Shown here: piece by piece, positions 18,100 to 27,567 of the stretch
Numbering within the stretch: position 1 is the first letter of the stretch
Layout: the number at the start of each line of letters is the position of its first letter
Source: Rhodospirillaceae bacterium
GTDB taxonomy: Bacteria; Pseudomonadota; Alphaproteobacteria; UBA8366
Length of the DNA: 64,000 nucleotides
Direction of reading: 5' to 3'
Assembly (NCBI GenBank): GCA_002724395.1
Contig: PBOR01000016.1
Coordinates: forward strand, 73,693 to 137,692
Translations under genes and position numbers: made by a program
Notes under the pieces: generated by a model
The model's database searches: none
What the model saw: the letters and a program-made list of their open reading frames with translations, nothing else
Told to the model about the DNA's origin: nothing

Positions 18100-18176
18100 G
18101 CGCCCGTAGCTCAACTGGATAGAGTACCTGACTACGGATCAGGGGGTTGGGGGTTCGAATCCTCCCGGGCGCGCCA
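18100..18176 (+). tRNA. tRNA-Arg (anticodon ACG)
   Basis: A 77-nt cloverleaf. The acceptor stem GCGCCCG/CGGGCGC is perfect, with discriminator G and encoded CCA. The D arm is GCTCAACTGGATAGAGT and the anticodon loop CTACGGA carries ACG, the form deaminated to ICG to read CGU/CGC/CGA. The T arm is GGGGG-TTCGAAT-CCTCC with one G-T pair. It stands alone, with no other tRNA nearby. Confidence 0.97.
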
Positions 18177-18263
18177 TCCCTCTTGAGACAAAACTAGCAA
18201 CCTCGAAAATATGTTCGATACAACCTCTATTGCTAGCAGGTGCTCCAGAGCTTCGTCAGGTTT

Positions 18264-18310
18264 AAACCCAGCATTGCCAATACCAAATAATTTTAAAAGC
18301 TGGGTTTTTC
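18264..18310 (+). terminator. Possible rho-independent terminator downstream of tRNA-Arg
   Basis: A 9-bp perfect stem AAACCCAGC (18264-18272) and GCTGGGTTT (18299-18307) is followed by further T residues. The loop is long (26 nt) for a classic terminator. A separate nested inverted repeat, CTAGCAA/TTGCTAG enclosing TCGAA/TTCGA, lies between the tRNA and this element (about 18195-18238). Confidence 0.5.
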
Positions 18311-18414
18311 TTGCGTAAGGCTCTACGTTTTCCCATTCACGTTACGGCTTCTTTTGCTGATTTTTTGTACGATCCTCTTTTTTGGCCTCCCGATTTTTCT
18401 CAGGTGGCTTGGCC

Positions 18415-18969
18415 TTAACAGCTCACTTTCTTTTTGTGACGAAATTGCTGATTATTTTTTTGCCTCTTTGATGTCTTAGGCTCCTTGTGACTTTTTTTCT
18501 TGGATATTATCTCTCCAACCCAGAGCCCACGGTTCGACTGTCTCGCATCATCTTCATCAACTTTGTAACGATCCGTTTGCTCAACATATGCCTTTGCCCA
18601 GCCTGATCTCACATGCTCCTCTGCGATATCATGCTCACCGGCATAGCAAGTTGCATAAATAATCCCCGCCGTTTTCGAGGTGACTTTTTCAATGTCGCAA
18701 GATAGGAATACCCCATCCGCAATTTTGATCAGCGCAGCCCAGGAAACGATGCCACACCTCATTATCGCTGCATTGACAAGGCAGCTTTGGGTCTTTGACG
18801 GTGCCACAACACCAAAAAGTCGGATTTTCTGCTTGCCAACTGACAAGAGATCACCTGACAAAACCGTCGCGACGCCACTAATTTCCTTCGCGCGCGCTTC
18901 AAAAGACAAAAACAGCACAGATAATGCCATGGTGACCGCTATCCAAGCCCACTTTTTAGCTTCAGACAT
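18415..18969 (-). CDS. Thermonuclease-like (SNase-fold) secreted protein, active site degenerate
   Basis: 184 residues with a signal peptide (about 1-27, ending ARA). The OB-fold SNase-like domain spans about 30-150: VLSGDLLSVGKQKIRLFGVVAP, a Cys pair, ATCYAGEHDIAEEHVRSGWAKAY and ARQSNRGLW. In active members the pattern is DGDT, DAPE and DRYGR. Here these read SGDL, VAPS and SKTAG, so the usual catalytic Glu and second Arg are missing, although IRLFG is kept. A structural or binding role is therefore more likely than nuclease activity. The C-terminus is a Lys-rich tail. Its start overlaps the end of the Cys-rich gene upstream. Confidence 0.75.
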   Translation of the reverse strand: MSEAKKWAWIAVTMALSVLFLSFEARAKEISGVATVLSGDLLSVGKQKIRLFGVVAPSKTQSCLVNAAIMRCGIVSWAALIKIADGVFLSCDIEKVTSKTAGIIYATCYAGEHDIAEEHVRSGWAKAYVEQTDRYKVDEDDARQSNRGLWVGEIISKKKSHKEPKTSKRQKNNQQFRHKKKVSC

Positions 18970-19162
18970 CCAGCGTTTCTTTTGCGCTGAAATTCACGCC
19001 TTTTCTATTTTGAGTATGTTCTCCAATAGCTTCGCAGCTAGCACCATCACAACAAGGCGCTATATTTGTTTTGCAAATAATGCATTGTGCATGGCCGTGG
19101 ACATAATCCAAGGGGGTTATATGGCCACAAAAAGGGCAACAAATGGTCGATGTGGCGGACAT
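18962..19162 (-). CDS. Small cysteine-rich putative zinc-ribbon protein
   Basis: 66 residues from ATG 19162 (a GTG at 19180 would add six). Cysteines come as CCPFCGH near the N-terminus, then HGHAQCIICKTNIAPCC, a CPxCG...CxxC zinc-ribbon arrangement with extra Cys/His. It overlaps the start of the SNase-like gene by 8 bp, suggesting coupled expression. No clear ribosome-binding site was found for either start. Function is unknown; such mini-proteins often bind metal or partner proteins. Confidence 0.6.
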   Translation of the reverse strand: MSATSTICCPFCGHITPLDYVHGHAQCIICKTNIAPCCDGASCEAIGEHTQNRKGVNFSAKETLDV

Positions 19163-19250
19163 ACGAGTAGAATACCACACATATGAATACCGACAAAATT
19201 CACACGCGTGAAATTCTAATTGCCACTAGAAGCCAGCCTCCGAGTCGGCG

Positions 19251-20351
19251 CTAAGTCGTTAAGGACCCCACCTGCTCGAGACTTTCGGGCATCCGGGCAT
19301 CATATTGGCTGGCTAATGGCAAAATCATGCGCTCTACAGCTTCCCGGCCTAACGTATCCATCAACGCACAAGGTGGCTTACCAAATTTAAGCGCCAGTGC
19401 AGCCCCTAAGTCGATATCTGCTGGAATGGCGACTTCTTCATCTATTTCTTGAAGAACCGGCAGAAATATAGCACCCATCAATCGGTCAGCAATTTCTTGG
19501 TCACGTATTTCATCCGGTCCCGAATTAAGCGGATCAATAGACCAGGCTTCGGCATGCTTGCCTTTATTCACAAGCGAAGTGGCTGGGGCATAGAAAGCAC
19601 CAAGTTCAGTCAAATTATCCTGAGCGTGCAACATCACCTGCATTCCCACCAAATTCATAACCACGAATGGACCTGCAGCGGCTCCTAAAACATGGGTAGC
19701 CACGCGGTCAATTTCCGCGGTGCTACCAAGTCCTTCATCGAAAAGACGAGCGGCTTCGTTGGCATAGGGACAAAAAAATCGGTTGAGCGCAAACCCACTA
19801 CTATCCCGGCATAACACGGGCCTTTTGTGGGTTTCACGGCAAAAATATAATACCTCCTGGACAACGCTATCATCAGTTTTTTTCCCTCTTACCACCTCAA
19901 CAATGGGGCTAACCGCCGGCGGATTAAAATAATGAATTCCTAAAAAGCGTGCAGGATTGTGCACTTTCTCCCCCAACGCGCTCACTTTCAAGCAACTAGT
20001 ATTCGTTCCAAGAATCACATCATCTTTAAGCAAGCCCCTAAGATTACTGTAGACCTCGGCTTTTAAATCGAAGCGCTCAAATACAGCCTCAATCACTAAA
20101 TCACAGTTCCCCAGAGCATCCAGCTTGCCCCCCACGCTCAAACGCTCCAGTGCTGCCGCAGCAGCCGTCTGGCTCATCCGTTCCTTATCGACATTGCGCG
20201 CGTAAAATTTTCGGGCTCGTTCAAGTGCGCTATCAAGTTTTTCCTGAGAAAGGTCGATAAGACTAACCTCCATACCGTTTTCCGCAATATTGGTTGCGAT
20301 GCCAGAACCCATGGTGCCGGCGCCGATAATGCCTACCCGCTCAATCGTCAT
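19251..20351 (-). CDS. 3-hydroxyacyl-CoA dehydrogenase family protein
   Basis: 366 residues. The N-terminal Rossmann domain begins VGIIGAGTMGSGI (GxGxxG at 10-15) with an acidic NAD-selecting LIDLS. Catalytic-region segments are NTSCLKVSAL, FLGIHYFNPP and the Ser/Asn/His set of the family. Two C-terminal HCDH-type domains follow (from about 185 and about 290), making it longer than stand-alone 3-hydroxybutyryl-CoA dehydrogenases near 285 residues. It should oxidise a 3-hydroxyacyl-CoA with NAD+; chain length is not predictable. It stands alone on the minus strand. Confidence 0.85.
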   Translation of the reverse strand: MTIERVGIIGAGTMGSGIATNIAENGMEVSLIDLSQEKLDSALERARKFYARNVDKERMSQTAAAAALERLSVGGKLDALGNCDLVIEAVFERFDLKAEVYSNLRGLLKDDVILGTNTSCLKVSALGEKVHNPARFLGIHYFNPPAVSPIVEVVRGKKTDDSVVQEVLYFCRETHKRPVLCRDSSGFALNRFFCPYANEAARLFDEGLGSTAEIDRVATHVLGAAAGPFVVMNLVGMQVMLHAQDNLTELGAFYAPATSLVNKGKHAEAWSIDPLNSGPDEIRDQEIADRLMGAIFLPVLQEIDEEVAIPADIDLGAALALKFGKPPCALMDTLGREAVERMILPLASQYDARMPESLEQVGSLTT

Positions 20352-20646
20352 TTAATTGCTCCAAGAAAAAATCCCCGTCGTTAGTTGCCACATGCTAGAC
20401 TGCTTGAATCACTGCCGCAACGACTTTGCTGCGGTGCAGCGTAAAATTCAACTAGGCCTCAATATAAGACAAACACCGCTCCCCTTCCATTTCACGCACG
20501 TAAACCAATTCCATTGCGCACAAGGCTGGAATTGCGTAAACCCCTTGCAATCTTCCGAATAATTCTTACTTCGGTTTGAAAGGCTTACTACTAATTTCTG
20601 CCGCAACCGCAAAGTTGGCGGGCAAAATTATGGGAGGGAGAAAAGA

Positions 20647-21564
20647 ATGATTGAAGTCGAGGGGCTTTGTAAGAAATTTGGGCCAAATCTCGCCGTCGAT
20701 AACATTTCCTTTAATCTCCAAAAAGGTGAAGTGCTTGGTTTCTTGGGCCCAAACGGTGCCGGCAAATCAACCACGATGAAAATGATCACAGGTTTTCTGC
20801 CGCCCAGCGGCGGCACGGCACGGATAAATGGATATGACGTCCAAGAAAATCCAATTGAAGTAAAAAAATCGATTGGATACTTGCCGGAAGGCGCCCCCAT
20901 GTGGACTGATATGAACGTGGCGAGTTTTTTGAGTTTCATCGCCAATGTTCGGGGCTTTAAGGGTGTGAAGGCGGACGCAAAAGTCGAAGACGCCGTAGAC
21001 CAAACCCATTTAAAAGACGTTCTCTTCCAACCCATCGAAACTTTATCAAAAGGCTTTAAGCGCCGCGTTGGCCTCGCGCAAGCTTTGTTACACGATCCAG
21101 AAATTTTAATCTTAGACGAGCCTACCGATGGCTTAGACCCCAACCAAAAACACGAAGTTCGCCGCCTCATTCAGAAGATGGCCGGGGAAAAGGCAATAAT
21201 CATATCCACTCACATTCTCGAAGAAGTAGAAGCTGTTTGCACTCGCGCAATCATTATTGCTAAAGGAAAGTTGCTCGCCGATGCCACACCTAATGAGCTA
21301 CTTAAGCGCTCTGATCACTATAATAGTGTCTCTGTTTCTGTTTCTAATACAGAGAAAGCAAAGAAAGTATTAGAAGCTCTTGATCCTGTTCGAAGTGTCG
21401 ATATTACCAACAAAGACTGGCTTTTGGCTTATCCAAAAGGTGAAAATCCTATTAACGAGGATGTTGCCCAGGCGTTGCGCTCTGCACGGCTCAAAGTGAA
21501 TGAAATTCGTTTAGAGGCCGGTCGCCTTGATGATGTGTTCCGAACAATTACGACGAAAAGCTGA
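20647..21564 (+). CDS. ABC transporter ATP-binding protein, GldA/Gld-type
   Basis: 305 residues. Walker A is GPNGAGKST (34-42), the signature is LSKGFKRR (133-140), Walker B is LILDEP (154-159) with the D-loop GLDP, and the switch His is in STHILEE. The C-terminal extension (about 220-305) is typical of ABC-2 exporter ATPases. A strong purine-rich ribosome-binding site precedes the ATG. It is the first of three genes resembling the gldA-gldF-gldG set, widely present in non-gliding bacteria as an exporter of unknown cargo. Confidence 0.9.
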   Translation: MIEVEGLCKKFGPNLAVDNISFNLQKGEVLGFLGPNGAGKSTTMKMITGFLPPSGGTARINGYDVQENPIEVKKSIGYLPEGAPMWTDMNVASFLSFIANVRGFKGVKADAKVEDAVDQTHLKDVLFQPIETLSKGFKRRVGLAQALLHDPEILILDEPTDGLDPNQKHEVRRLIQKMAGEKAIIISTHILEEVEAVCTRAIIIAKGKLLADATPNELLKRSDHYNSVSVSVSNTEKAKKVLEALDPVRSVDITNKDWLLAYPKGENPINEDVAQALRSARLKVNEIRLEAGRLDDVFRTITTKS

Positions 21565-21572
21565 GCTGAACT

Positions 21573-22307
21573 ATGCGCAATATATTGATTATTTTTCGCC
21601 GCGAAATGGCTAGCTATTTTGCTACCCCACTAGCATACATTTTCATTATTATTTTTCTCGTTATGGCCGGTGTGTTGACGATCTTCATCGGTAATTTCGT
21701 TGGGCAAGGTCAAGCAGATTTGCAGTCTTTTTTCGGACTTCATCCGTGGTTTTATTTATTTCTGATCCCCGCTCTTTCGATGAGGTTATGGGCCGAAGAA
21801 AGAAAAACCGGTACCATTGAACTCACCATGACGTTACCACTAAAGCTTGGTGAAACCGTGATTGGTAAGTTTATGGCGGCTTGGGTGTTCGCCGGTATTG
21901 CTCTGGCGTTAACTTTCCCGTTCTGGATTACAGTTAACTACCTTGGTAACCCAGATAACGGAGTCATCTTAACAAGTTATTTAGGCAGTTGGCTTATGGC
22001 AGGCAGTTACCTCGCCATCGGCGGATTTTTTTCAGCGCTCACTCGCAATCAGGTAATCGCCTTCGTTGTGACAGTCACGGCTTGCTTCTTTTTCGTGGCC
22101 TTGGGGTCAGCGATTGTAATCGATTTCCTTGATGGCTGGCTTGCTGATAGCATTCTGGAATTTATTCGATATTTAAGTTTCCTAAATCATTTTGTCGGCA
22201 TCTCCAAAGGTGTTCTTGATCTTCGAAGTATTGTTTTCTTCGTTAGTATAATCGGTCTATTTCTAACCTTGAATGCGATCGTGATTGATCGCGTCCGATC
22301 AAGTTAA
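21573..22307 (+). CDS. ABC-2 type permease, GldF-like
   Basis: 244 residues with six hydrophobic segments. The segment beginning RREMASYFATPLAYIF and the following loop with FFGLHPWFYLFLIPALSMRLWAEERKTGTIELTMTLPL are hallmarks of the Gld-type permease. It starts 8 bp after the ATPase gene and ends just before the GldG-like gene, so the three form one operon. It should form the membrane channel of the exporter. Confidence 0.88.
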   Translation: MRNILIIFRREMASYFATPLAYIFIIIFLVMAGVLTIFIGNFVGQGQADLQSFFGLHPWFYLFLIPALSMRLWAEERKTGTIELTMTLPLKLGETVIGKFMAAWVFAGIALALTFPFWITVNYLGNPDNGVILTSYLGSWLMAGSYLAIGGFFSALTRNQVIAFVVTVTACFFFVALGSAIVIDFLDGWLADSILEFIRYLSFLNHFVGISKGVLDLRSIVFFVSIIGLFLTLNAIVIDRVRSS

Positions 22308-22320
22308 AGGAGGGATCGGC

Positions 22321-24345
22321 ATGCGGAAACTACTTAACAATCCCATTGGCTGGCTGATCGCTATCGGCGGTGTACTAGCCCTATTTATCATCTCAAACGC
22401 GATCGTTGCGCCTATTTCAAATGCGCGTCTGGACTTGACCGAAGAAAAGTTACATACCCTTTCCAATGGCACCCGCAACATGCTGAGTAAGCTTAAAAAG
22501 CCAGTCACATTAAACTTTTATTTTTCTAAGAAGTTGGGTACCAGTGCACCGTCATTCGGCAGCTATGCAAAACGAGTGCGCGATATGTTGCGCGAAATGG
22601 AGCTCTCCGCGCAGGGCAAGATAATTATTAACGAGGAAGATCCAGTTGCATTTTCGGAGACCGAAGACCAAGCGGTAGAAGCTGGTCTTCAAGGTGCACC
22701 ATTCGACCAATCCGGAGATCAAGTCTATTTTGGTCTACAAGCCCAATCCGGCGAGGAAAGCCAAGTCATACCCTTTTTCCAGACTCAACGAGAGAACTTT
22801 CTAGAGTATGATTTGGCTCGTATGATCCATTCGGTCGATAACGCGAAAAAACCTATAGTAGCGGTTTATACGGGGCGTCCCTTGTTCGGAGACATGAGAC
22901 GAATGATGGCCGGCATGCCTACACAAGCCTTTCGGATTGTACCGGAGCTCAGAAAAAGGTTCCAAATCAATCATATGTTCAGCATGCGCGACCTGCCAGA
23001 TGAGAAGCCAGATGTCTTGATGGTGGTCCACCCTTTAAAGCTAGAGCAAGACGAGAAATACGAACTAGATCAATATTTACTGCATGGTGGCAAAGCTATT
23101 CTTATCGTTGATCCCTTCAACGAGACCGCAGCCGGCACACCAGCCCCCCAAGGGCGACAACCTGTCTTTAACTCCGTCGTCAACGTCAAAGACTTTTTGG
23201 ACCGTTGGGGTATTGAAATTTCCGACAAGGTTATCGCCGCGGACCGCTCAATAGCAAGGATGGTCAACGCGGGTACTGCAAGCCAAATACTTCCTGTCCC
23301 ATTCGTCACCTGGCTTGGTGTTGAAGGAAACCTAATGTCGAGAGATGACCCGGTCACTTCGGAATTGCGTCGTTTGAACATCCAGAGCGCTGGCATCATC
23401 AAAATTAATAAAACCGATAATATCAAAGTCGAGCCGATTATTCAGACCACCAGCGACAGTCAGGAAATCGAGGCTAAAACCCATAAAGGCCGAATTAACG
23501 TTGAAGAGATGGCAGCAAAATTTAAGCCGTCCGGCAAACCAATGATCTTAGCGGCGCGTGTCTCAGGCACCTACAATACCCTCTTCCCTGACGGACCGCC
23601 CAAACCAGACGATATAAAGGCCGACGAGAAGGATACCCAGAAAGATGAAAAACCAAAAGCTGAGGTTAAGCCCAAAACGGTTGAGGAAATAAGGAAAGCG
23701 GCAAAAGAAGCGGCAGAAGAGAAGGCAGCGAATGCCAAACGCATGGAATCTCACTTAAATGTATCCAAGGCACCGTTCAATATTCTGCTCGTTTCGGATG
23801 CAGACATGCTCGAAGACCATTTTTGGGTGCAAGTACGCCAGTTTTTAGGCCAAAACGTCCTAGTCCCTACCTCAAATAATGGCGATTTCATAATTAATGC
23901 AGTTGACCATTTTACCGGTAACTCTGACCTGATTAGTTTGCGGTCGCGTGGAACCACCCAGCGACCTTTTACGAAAGTGGAAGAATTACGCCGGGACTCA
24001 GAAATCAAATACCGCAAGGTGGAACAGAGCCTTGCACTAAAACTTAAGGAAACCGAAAAGAAACTGAGCACCTTACGTGACAAACAGTCAGATAAGTCTA
24101 AGAAGCTCGCAAGCGATAAAAAGGAAGAAATCGAGGCTGAAATTAGGGCGGCTCTCGATGAACTTCTCAACACTCGAAAAGAGTTGCGTAATGTGCGGCT
24201 TAAGCTGAACGAAGATATAGAACAACTGGAACTCTGGGTGCGTTTTGCCAATATTGGCCTAATGCCTATTCTCGTCGGCTGTTTTGCCTTAGGGCTTGGC
24301 GTATTCCGAACTCGCCGCCGGCGAGTACGCGCTCAAGAAGACTAA
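22321..24345 (+). CDS. GldG-like ABC transporter auxiliary protein
   Basis: 674 residues from ATG 22321, which has AGGAGG about 8 bp upstream; an upstream in-frame TTG overlaps the permease gene and lacks a site. An N-terminal membrane helix (about 9-30) is followed by the LDLTEEKLHTLSNGT segment typical of the family. The extracytoplasmic domain comprises an ABC-type uncharacterised region to about 540, with a Lys/Glu/Asp/Pro-rich insert near 430-490. Then come a coiled coil (about 570-650) and a C-terminal helix followed by Arg-rich residues. It probably couples the exporter to a periplasmic cargo. Confidence 0.85.
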   Translation: MRKLLNNPIGWLIAIGGVLALFIISNAIVAPISNARLDLTEEKLHTLSNGTRNMLSKLKKPVTLNFYFSKKLGTSAPSFGSYAKRVRDMLREMELSAQGKIIINEEDPVAFSETEDQAVEAGLQGAPFDQSGDQVYFGLQAQSGEESQVIPFFQTQRENFLEYDLARMIHSVDNAKKPIVAVYTGRPLFGDMRRMMAGMPTQAFRIVPELRKRFQINHMFSMRDLPDEKPDVLMVVHPLKLEQDEKYELDQYLLHGGKAILIVDPFNETAAGTPAPQGRQPVFNSVVNVKDFLDRWGIEISDKVIAADRSIARMVNAGTASQILPVPFVTWLGVEGNLMSRDDPVTSELRRLNIQSAGIIKINKTDNIKVEPIIQTTSDSQEIEAKTHKGRINVEEMAAKFKPSGKPMILAARVSGTYNTLFPDGPPKPDDIKADEKDTQKDEKPKAEVKPKTVEEIRKAAKEAAEEKAANAKRMESHLNVSKAPFNILLVSDADMLEDHFWVQVRQFLGQNVLVPTSNNGDFIINAVDHFTGNSDLISLRSRGTTQRPFTKVEELRRDSEIKYRKVEQSLALKLKETEKKLSTLRDKQSDKSKKLASDKKEEIEAEIRAALDELLNTRKELRNVRLKLNEDIEQLELWVRFANIGLMPILVGCFALGLGVFRTRRRRVRAQED

Positions 24346-24352
24346 GTTTTAT

Positions 24353-24375
24353 AGCTCTCGAAAGAGCTGTATTTT
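24353..24375 (+). terminator. Hairpin terminator of the Gld-type ABC operon
   Basis: AGCTCT-CGAA-AGAGCT forms a 6-bp stem with a CGAA tetraloop 8 bp after the last stop codon, followed by GTATTTT. The U-tract is short, so termination may be partial. Confidence 0.5.
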
Positions 24376-24419
24376 GCGCTTAGCACAGGAATAGTGGGTC
24401 AGGTCCAAGGTTTCGTTTC

Positions 24420-25334
24420 ATGGTGCGTATTGTTAGTTTAATCGCCAGTGCAACAGAAATTGTCGCCGCGTTAGGGTGCGAAGATCAGCTGGTAGCACGC
24501 AGTCACGAATGCGACTTCCCGCCCACGGTAAATGGCCTACCAGCTTGTACCGCCAGAAATATCGATGTGACGGCAAACTCTTTAGAAATAGATGCAGAGA
24601 TTAAGAAAATCGTCACTGACGGCTTATCTATCTATGACGTCGATGCCGAACAGTTAAAGGCACTAAAACCGGACATTATTATTACCCAATCTCAATGCGA
24701 CGTTTGTGCGGTCAGCGAAACCCAACTTCAAACCGCTGTGGTCAATTGGATTGATCACCAGACTAAAATAATATCTCTAGAACCGAACGGCCTCAGCGAC
24801 ATCTGGACGGACATTCAAAAGGTCGCCGATGCGATTGGCGTACCAAATAGAGGCGCTACGTTAATCTCGAGTTTGCTAGCACGCTTGCACGATATCGAAA
24901 CCAAAACTGCAACCCTTCCTATCCGGCCTTCTGTCGTTTGCATCGAATGGATTTCGCCGCTTATGGCAGCAGGCAACTGGGTACCTGAGCTGGTTCACCT
25001 AGCAGGGGGTATCAATTTATTAGGTGAGGCAGGAAAACATTCGCCCTGGATGGAATGGACAGCGTTAGAATCTGCTAATCCGGATATCATCTTAATCATT
25101 CCGTGCGGCTTTGAAATTGATAGATCACGCGCAGAGCTATCCGCCCTAACTGCGCTGCCTGGCTGGCAAGCCCTCAACGCCGTCCAACGCAGGCAAACTT
25201 TTATCGCCGATGGTAATCAGTATTTCAACCGACCGGGACCCAGGATTGTCGACTCCGCTGAGATACTTGCAGAAATCCTGCATCCACTAATTTTTTCTTT
25301 CGAGTACCGACAATCACGCTGGCAAAAGTTGTGA
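24420..25334 (+). CDS. Cobalamin-binding (BtuF-like) ABC substrate-binding domain protein
   Basis: 304 residues. The first residues, RIVSLIASATEIVAALGCEDQLVARSHECDFPP, are the hallmark of the cytosolic-looking BtuF-like family; there is no signal peptide. Other family blocks are LKPDIIITQSQCDVCAVSE and SLEPNGLSDIWTDIQ, with RPSVVCIEWISPLMAAGNWVPE and FNRPGPRIVDSAEIL near the end. Members are annotated as cobalamin-binding proteins, but a dedicated transporter is not adjacent here. The ligand is inferred from family name only. Confidence 0.8.
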   Translation: MVRIVSLIASATEIVAALGCEDQLVARSHECDFPPTVNGLPACTARNIDVTANSLEIDAEIKKIVTDGLSIYDVDAEQLKALKPDIIITQSQCDVCAVSETQLQTAVVNWIDHQTKIISLEPNGLSDIWTDIQKVADAIGVPNRGATLISSLLARLHDIETKTATLPIRPSVVCIEWISPLMAAGNWVPELVHLAGGINLLGEAGKHSPWMEWTALESANPDIILIIPCGFEIDRSRAELSALTALPGWQALNAVQRRQTFIADGNQYFNRPGPRIVDSAEILAEILHPLIFSFEYRQSRWQKL

Positions 25335-25395
25335 GCCTCCTCCAGGCGCGTTAAAGTTCGCCACTGAAACCTCAAAAGTGCGGAAGCGATAGGTC

Positions 25396-27567
25396 ATGCG
25401 TCAGTTCATGTTAAGGCTATTCATATTTTTCACATTCTTTTTCACCTTCTTGCCTACATTGGCCGTGGGAGAAACAACTCCACAAACTATCGATACGAAA
25501 AATTTGGAGGCCTTGGTTGAAACACTAGAGAACAAGGACCGGCGCGACGCTTTGATAAAGGATTTACAAGCGATTATCGCAACCCAACGTCCTCAACAAT
25601 GGTCTGAAAAAGATCCGAGCTTCGTTGAAAATTTACTCAGAGAAATATCAAAAAAGGTCGAGGTGCTCGGGCAACAAACAACAGCTGCTACCAAGGCTAT
25701 CCTCGACCTACCTTCGTTTGGACTATGGCTAAAGAATACACTTAACGACGGCGAACGTCGCAAAGCATGGGCTTTTCTTATCGCTAAAATAATACTCATC
25801 ATTCTAGCTGGATTAGTGGTTGAAATAATCTTGCGTATCGGTTTGAGTAGACTGCGCAAAAATATAGAATCGCAAAAGACAGAGAACAGGCTAACCGGAG
25901 CATTACTCGTTTTAGCCAGAAGCCTCTTAGATATACTGGCAATTGCCGGTTTTGCAGCCGCTGCGTTCGGCACACTTACAATAATGGAAATTAGTGACGA
26001 AGGACGACTTGCAGCAGTTGCTCTCATTCAAGCCAATATAATCGTGCGTGCTATACTGGCTATATCGAAAATGCTTCTCGCACCCCAAATCGCTCTATTC
26101 CGAGTCTTACCTTTGAAGGATGAAACAGCGAATTACCTCTTCGTGTGGGCTAAGCGCTTTGCCAATCTCACTGTGTATGGATATTTCATTTTAGAAGCGG
26201 CTTTTGTAGTTGGTTTGCCGGTAGCGCTTTACCAAACCCTATTAAAATTCTTGGGGCTTGCTACGGCGTTACTTACAATCATGGTAATTTTACAAAACCG
26301 TGGAGCCTTATCGACATTCTTCACAAAGAAAGATGGATATTTTGGTGTGATTCTGAATCGCATCGCAGACATATGGCATATACTTGCCATTCTCTATGTG
26401 GTGGCGATTTTCAGCGTTTGGGCGCTGGGCATTCCAGGCGGTTTCGAGTTCGTTGCCAAAGCGACTATCCTTAGTTTGGTTATCCTCTGCGCCGGCAAGT
26501 TCGTCTATCTTTTACTGCAAGCCGCAATTGATCGCGGCTTCGCCTTAAATGATGATATCAAGGCTCGTTTTCCCGGCCTTGAAGCAAGGACGAACCGCTA
26601 TCTGCCGATTACGCGAAGTACAACAAAATACGTGATACTCACGTTCGTAGTGTTTGCTTTATTCGAGGTTTGGGGAGTCGAGCTTATTTCCTGGTTGTTT
26701 AGTGCCAGTGGCAAGGTTTTATTGAGCAAAGTTACTACAATCGGCCTTATCATCGTGCTGGCACTTATTTTATGGGAACTGGCGTGCGCTCTCGTAGAGC
26801 GATATCTGAATGCGCGGGATGCAGAGGGTAACACATTACAGCGTAGTCAACGCGCTCGCACGCTATTACCGCTTTTTCGAAACTTTCTAATGTTAGTTCT
26901 GGTTGTAATCGTTGTTCTTACAGTTCTTTCCGAAGTTGGCATCAACATTGCCCCGCTTCTCGCAGGCGCAGGAGTAGTCGGGCTTGCTATTGGGTTTGGC
27001 GCGCAGACTTTGGTTAAAGACATTATCACCGGTATGTTCATTCTAATCGAAGACACCATATCGGTCGGGGACGTCGTGGAGCTCGGAAGCCATATGGGAT
27101 TAGTAGAAGCGATGTCCATTCGGTCCATTCAACTGCGCGATGCTGCCGGCGAAGTCCACAGAGTCCCGTTTAGCGAAGTATCTTCCGTTATCAACAAAAC
27201 CAAAGAATTTTCCCGCGCCCTTTTGGATATCGGTGTTAGCTATCGGGAAGATGTAGACGAAGTAATCGAGGTCATCCGCGATATAGGCATGCAGCTGCGC
27301 GAGGATGAAATATTCGCCAAAGAGCTTTTAGACGACATTGAGGTCCAAGGCCTACAGCGGTTTGACGATTCCGCCGTTATTATTCGGGCACGCTTTAAAA
27401 CTAAACCACGCCGCCAGTGGATCATCACCCGCGAGTTTAATCGTCGTTTGAAGAATCGTTTCGATGAATTGGGCATCGAAATACCGTATCCCGCACGCAC
27501 ACTTTATTTTGGAGAAGATAAAAACGGAGACGCAAAACCACTCAGAGTAGCCCAAGAAATGGACTAG
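25396..27567 (+). CDS. MscS-family mechanosensitive ion channel
   Basis: 723 residues. A signal peptide (ending about 24) and a periplasmic helical part (to about 125) precede a membrane region with about 10 segments. The conserved MscS core begins near 505: NIAPLLAGAGVVGLAIGFGAQTLVKDIITG (pore helix TM3), then EDTISVGDVVELG. The beta domain and alpha/beta tail extend to the end (RTLYFGEDK). It belongs to the large MscK/YbdG-like group rather than short MscS. It should release solutes under hypo-osmotic shock. Its TAG stop overlaps the metW stop within a shared CTAG. Confidence 0.9.
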   Translation: MRQFMLRLFIFFTFFFTFLPTLAVGETTPQTIDTKNLEALVETLENKDRRDALIKDLQAIIATQRPQQWSEKDPSFVENLLREISKKVEVLGQQTTAATKAILDLPSFGLWLKNTLNDGERRKAWAFLIAKIILIILAGLVVEIILRIGLSRLRKNIESQKTENRLTGALLVLARSLLDILAIAGFAAAAFGTLTIMEISDEGRLAAVALIQANIIVRAILAISKMLLAPQIALFRVLPLKDETANYLFVWAKRFANLTVYGYFILEAAFVVGLPVALYQTLLKFLGLATALLTIMVILQNRGALSTFFTKKDGYFGVILNRIADIWHILAILYVVAIFSVWALGIPGGFEFVAKATILSLVILCAGKFVYLLLQAAIDRGFALNDDIKARFPGLEARTNRYLPITRSTTKYVILTFVVFALFEVWGVELISWLFSASGKVLLSKVTTIGLIIVLALILWELACALVERYLNARDAEGNTLQRSQRARTLLPLFRNFLMLVLVVIVVLTVLSEVGINIAPLLAGAGVVGLAIGFGAQTLVKDIITGMFILIEDTISVGDVVELGSHMGLVEAMSIRSIQLRDAAGEVHRVPFSEVSSVINKTKEFSRALLDIGVSYREDVDEVIEVIRDIGMQLREDEIFAKELLDDIEVQGLQRFDDSAVIIRARFKTKPRRQWIITREFNRRLKNRFDELGIEIPYPARTLYFGEDKNGDAKPLRVAQEMD

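Noticed and set aside
20628..21170. 180-codon minus-strand frame
   Set aside because: Antisense to the GldA-like ATPase, whose Walker motifs are intact.
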